NCBI RefSeq assembly: GCF_000808575.1
Contig: NZ_JWLW01000016.1
Span: forward strand, 1-48,155
Direction: 5' to 3'
DNA from: Alteromonas marina
Lineage (GTDB): Bacteria; Pseudomonadota; Gammaproteobacteria; Enterobacterales; Alteromonadaceae
DNA length: 48,155 nt
The position numbers were made by a program, and so were the translations under genes. Below the pieces are notes generated by a model that was given only the letters and a program-made list of their open reading frames with translations, had not been told where the DNA came from and did no database searches. This document shows, in pieces, positions 45,379 to 48,155 of the stretch (the first letter of the stretch is position 1; each line of letters opens with the position of its first letter).

Positions 45379-46596
45379 TTATCTTTTCCGTTTTGCCGAT
45401 AATTTTGCCATTCCACCACGCTTTACGTTAGCCTGTTTTGTATAATGCCCAGGCATTTCCGGTGATTGCCAACCTCCAGCCAGTTGAAGCTCGGGTAAAG
45501 ATGCACCATCTTCGGCTAGAGACACTGCACCACCAACACGACCGCTATGAGGGGTAATGTTTTCGCTAATACCTGCGCGTTGAGCAATGCGTTGCCAAAT
45601 CCTATAGACACTTGAATAGTTAAGTACATTTGCCTTATGGCTGGGAATGTTCTCATCGAATGGCAAAAGTGCTGTTTTATGGTTTGTTAGTCGTCTAAAC
45701 AAAACGCCTTTGTGAAGGCCGCGTAAATCTGAAGAAAGGCGGGGTGCTTTAGTTTTTGGGTCAAGATTAGCTTCGTTAATATACTCTTGAACCATAGATA
45801 TAGTGCTGGAAGAAACATAGCGATATTGACCCTGACCAGACTGGTCGCTTTTCGAAGAAACAACCAACAGCGTGTTATTACGCGCAGATATATCCTCGAT
45901 GCAAACGCGAACTAATTCATCAGCGCGAAGCAATGCATCAAACATCAGGTTAATGATTGCAAGGTCGCGGAGCTCTAATAAAGAATCAGGAATAATTGCA
46001 TTGTTTATTTGTTCAAGCATATTTATGGTAAGCGGAACCGCTTGTTTGTGAGACAAGCGAAACTTTCTATTCTCTATAAGCGATAAACGGATAAAGTCTC
46101 TCAGATACGCAGATCTAATAATTGGGTTTGGCAATTTAGCCACGCCTAAAAATTTACTAAGGGCAGATAACCGACGCTTAATGGTTCTATAGGCTAGGGG
46201 AGAACGACACAACGCTTCAACATATTGTTTAATGCAGATCTCATTGTGTTCGAAGTTGTTCTTAAAGCCACTTAATCCAGCTTGCTTACAAAAAATTGTG
46301 AACTCATTGTAGTCACTAATATATGCCCGTTGTGTGTTGTATGGAAGCTTGGTAAAAATATCTTGATAATAGCTTTCAACGTTTTTATCAGAAGATGAAA
46401 ATTGACTTGTTGTTAGGTCGTCAGAACCTGACGAGTGCTGCTTACCATGAGAGTACTCGATACCAAAAGCTGGAACCGTCGCGCTAATTGAGTCTTGTGG
46501 CTGTGAGTTGCTATCACTGTTGCTGTTAACTAATTGAGTTGTGGGCAGGTATGAACTATTAGTTTTTGAGGGCATTGAGCAACCTGTTGAAGACAT
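45379..46596 (-). CDS. Cre-like tyrosine recombinase
   Basis: About 405 aa. The C-terminal half resembles phage P1 Cre: GISENITPHSGRVGGAVSLA and LPELQLAGGWQSPEMPGHYT correspond to Cre's HSARVGAARDMARAG and PEIMQAGGWTNV. Catalytic set from the ATG at 46596: R224 (LLRADEL), K249 (SSKSD), H350 and R353 (HSGR), W376, Y385. A core-binding domain (about 75-200) precedes it, and the first 70 residues form a Ser/Asn-rich extension absent from Cre. The start is uncertain: ATG 46596 lacks a good ribosome-binding site; ATG 46575 has AGG nearby. A 34-bp lox-like palindrome lies 60 bp upstream. Confidence 0.88.
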   Translation of the reverse strand: MSSTGCSMPSKTNSSYLPTTQLVNSNSDSNSQPQDSISATVPAFGIEYSHGKQHSSGSDDLTTSQFSSSDKNVESYYQDIFTKLPYNTQRAYISDYNEFTIFCKQAGLSGFKNNFEHNEICIKQYVEALCRSPLAYRTIKRRLSALSKFLGVAKLPNPIIRSAYLRDFIRLSLIENRKFRLSHKQAVPLTINMLEQINNAIIPDSLLELRDLAIINLMFDALLRADELVRVCIEDISARNNTLLVVSSKSDQSGQGQYRYVSSSTISMVQEYINEANLDPKTKAPRLSSDLRGLHKGVLFRRLTNHKTALLPFDENIPSHKANVLNYSSVYRIWQRIAQRAGISENITPHSGRVGGAVSLAEDGASLPELQLAGGWQSPEMPGHYTKQANVKRGGMAKLSAKRKR

Positions 46597-46655
46597 TAAT
46601 GTGACTATTATGCTAGATTTAACAGAACTTGATAAGCTATTGATATATAACAATA

Positions 46656-46689
46656 TTCACGCATGATAATTACAGTTATCATGCGTGAA
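46656..46689. repeat. 34-bp lox-like palindrome upstream of the Cre-like gene
   Basis: 13-bp arm TTCACGCATGATA, 8-bp spacer ATTACAGT, then the exact reverse complement TATCATGCGTGAA. This is the same 13-8-13 geometry as loxP, and it sits in the leader of a Cre-like recombinase gene. Confidence 0.75.
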
Positions 46690-46757
46690 GCTACGCAGTA
46701 ATCCATTGAACACTCAACAAACCGCTTTGCTATTATAATCTCAAGTACACTGCTACT

Positions 46758-46952
46758 CTACCATATTGCTGTATATATAAACAGTTTGGATGTTTCAATG
46801 CCGTCGATTGTTGGCCTATCTCGTAATTTTTCCAAACCATATCGCTTGAGAAGGCTTGTGACCTGCTGAGATAGTGCTTTTTTTGAGCAATTTAAATCGT
46901 GCGCTACGTGAAATCTGCAAGGCAACACCCCGAATGCGCGCTCAGATTTCAC
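46758..46952 (-). CDS. Doubtful small ORF, possible remnant of a DNA-binding protein
   Basis: 64 codons starting at a GTG inside the hairpin repeat. The part HVAHDLNCSKKALSQQVTSLL followed by KRYGLEKLRDR reads like a helix-turn-helix, but there is no good ribosome-binding site and the N-terminal part is encoded by the inverted repeat. It could be a remnant or chance. Confidence 0.25.
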   Translation of the reverse strand: MKSERAFGVLPCRFHVAHDLNCSKKALSQQVTSLLKRYGLEKLRDRPTIDGIETSKLFIYTAIW

Positions 46953-46958
46953 GTAGCG
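46895..46958. repeat. Hairpin-forming repeat, copy 1
   Basis: Perfect 16-bp arms CGCTACGTGAAATCTG (46902-46917) and CAGATTTCACGTAGCG (46943-46958) with a 25-base spacer. The left 23 bases (46895-46917) recur exactly at 47947-47969. Confidence 0.8.
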
Positions 46959-46989
46959 ACGCCTGAAAAATAGGCTATAAAGTGATGAA

Positions 46990-47946
46990 CAAGCACCCTA
47001 AAAGCTTATTTATTAAAGAAGTACTTCACATGATTTACTTCCAACATGTTTGCTGGTTAGTCACACATTGTTTAAAACCAAACGAGTTAAAAATAAACGT
47101 TACAAAAGTGGAATAGGCGATAACCTAGTAGTCATTACCTTTGCTTTTTATATGCTTTTCATAGAGCGCCTATCTAATGGCGAGTACGGTACGACGATAA
47201 TAAAACGTCGATACGTACGTTACCGAATAAACGACGTCTACGCATATATGAATTCAATAAACATCGCGTCGATTATTTTAAATTCCACGTGCTATCCACG
47301 CCATCCAAATCTAAAACAACGAACGGTCTACATGCTTAAATTTTAATTTAATAAGAAGTTTAAATAATTGATGATATTTAAAATAAAGAGCAATTAATAA
47401 ATAGTCCTTATTATCACATTAGCGCTTACTGTTAAAAAAATAAACCTTACAGCAGTCGTTTTATCCTAGGAATAATTAGCTTCCTTTATTTATTACATCA
47501 GCGTTATGTATTTGGCTACTTGAGCTTATAAATTAATGTTTCTATCCGCACATTAAATATAATAAAAATTTTAGGATTACGCCTGATACATATTTTTAGG
47601 AACATTATTAAATCTATTATTTATCTGTGTTAATTGTAATTAAACCTTACGAAAAACTAATTGTTACGGGAAGGATAGCTTAGAGCTATTTGCAAAGCAC
47701 CATCTGGCTCATTCACCATCAATTTTGATACTCTATTTAACATAATATACATTATGCGAAATAAAGTATATGGGCGATTAGGGCGTTGATGTCGCTCTAT
47801 TTGGTTGGTTTGTTGGCTGTGATTACTTACAGACTTTTATGCGTGGCTGCTGTGTTGGTGTTTACGCTTGTGCGTGAACATCGCACTTGCGTTGGTGTTT
47901 TTAATTTAAAAGCGCTCAGATGATTTGATTTAGACGTAATAAATTG
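46990..47946. other. AT-rich region without convincing genes
   Basis: About 950 bp between the two hairpin-type repeats. One 98-codon reading frame (47050-47346) has no ribosome-binding site and an unusual composition, so I do not call it. No RNA gene or insertion sequence recognised. Confidence 0.5.
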
Positions 47947-48010
47947 AATCGTGCGCTACGTGAAATCTGTAGCAATACACCTCGCAAAATGTATTTTTAT
48001 TCACGTAACG
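47947..48010. repeat. Hairpin-forming repeat, copy 2 (degenerate)
   Basis: The first 23 bases equal 46895-46917, and similarity continues weakly (GCAATACACCTCG versus GCAACACCCCG). The right arm TTCACGTAACG (48000-48010) pairs with CGCTACGTGAA with one mismatch, so the hairpin is shorter than copy 1. Confidence 0.65.
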
Positions 48011-48155
48011 TCACGTTAGTTTTCTGATTAATTATGGGGGTAACTAACTAACAGAAAGAATCAGTCTTTGTATTTTTATACTAGGCTTTAATTTATTAAA
48101 TGTGGATTTTTAGCTATTTAAAATGTTGCAGTGTTTTTCTTCATGTAGTTAATCA
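48011..48155. other. AT-rich end of window, nothing recognised
   Basis: No gene, RNA or repeat is visible from the second hairpin copy to the window end. Confidence 0.4.

Noticed and set aside
47050..47346. 98-codon reading frame in the AT-rich segment
   Set aside because: No ribosome-binding site, odd composition rich in Arg, Tyr and Ile, no recognisable pattern.
46895..48010. Integron attC sites or a cassette array
   Set aside because: The repeats lack the RYYYAAC/GTTRRRY core sites, and the recombinase has Cre-like rather than integron-integrase features.

Overview
The window looks like chromosome from a marine gammaproteobacterium of the Alteromonadales, most likely Alteromonas or a close relative. 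This rests on the protein sequences, the gene order uvrY-uvrC-pgsA-tRNA(Gly-Cys-Leu), the complete cbb3 oxidase locus next to fnr, and the general codon and base use. I cannot name a species from sequence alone.

Layout. (1) 1-5 kb: a tRNA-Ser, an ovothiol locus (ovoA plus a PLP lyase likely to be ovoB) and a pirin. (2) 5.2-8.9 kb: uvrY, uvrC, pgsA and a three-tRNA operon Gly-Cys-Leu with a strong promoter. (3) 8.86-20.42 kb: an 11.6 kb integrated element inserted in the 3' end of tRNA-Leu and bounded by a 20-bp direct repeat. It carries a P4-type integrase, two unknown genes, a translationally coupled operon (AlpA-like regulator, two small paralogues, a 977-aa primase-helicase), a 1-kb region with twelve copies of TTTGCAC/GTGCAAA that looks like a replication origin, a zinc-ribbon protein, and a two-gene cargo module next to attR (a nucleoid-associated NA37/YejK-family protein overlapping a three-TM membrane protein). 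No capsid, terminase or conjugation genes are visible, so it resembles a phage satellite or a small integrative element. (4) 20.5-28.5 kb: housekeeping and sulfur/redox genes (DTW-domain tRNA modification enzyme, tpx, sseA, cobB, LysE exporter, Bax-like glucosaminidase, rssA-like patatin, ttcA). (5) 28.6-37.7 kb, minus strand: the microaerobic respiration block ccoNOQP, ccoHIS, a TauE/SafE-like protein, fnr and uspE, with FNR-box-like sites upstream of ccoN and uspE. (6) 37.9-45.2 kb: a lone membrane-anchored protein, a complementary pair of bacterioferritins, a KefB-type antiporter, an FMN-binding glutamate-synthase-family protein, a cytochrome c lipoprotein, a UspA protein, dgkA and a small unknown gene. 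(7) 45.4-48.2 kb: a Cre-like tyrosine recombinase with a 34-bp lox-like palindrome (13-8-13) just upstream, followed by an AT-rich stretch with few or no genes that holds two copies of a 23-bp repeat, one of them a near-perfect hairpin.

How it fits together. FNR sits inside the locus it probably controls: the oxidase structural genes, their copper and assembly factors, and universal stress proteins. The two most novel areas are the cargo end of the tRNA-Leu element (possible defence module, iteron origin, mirrored recombinase arm sites) and the chromosomal Cre-like recombinase with its putative lox site.
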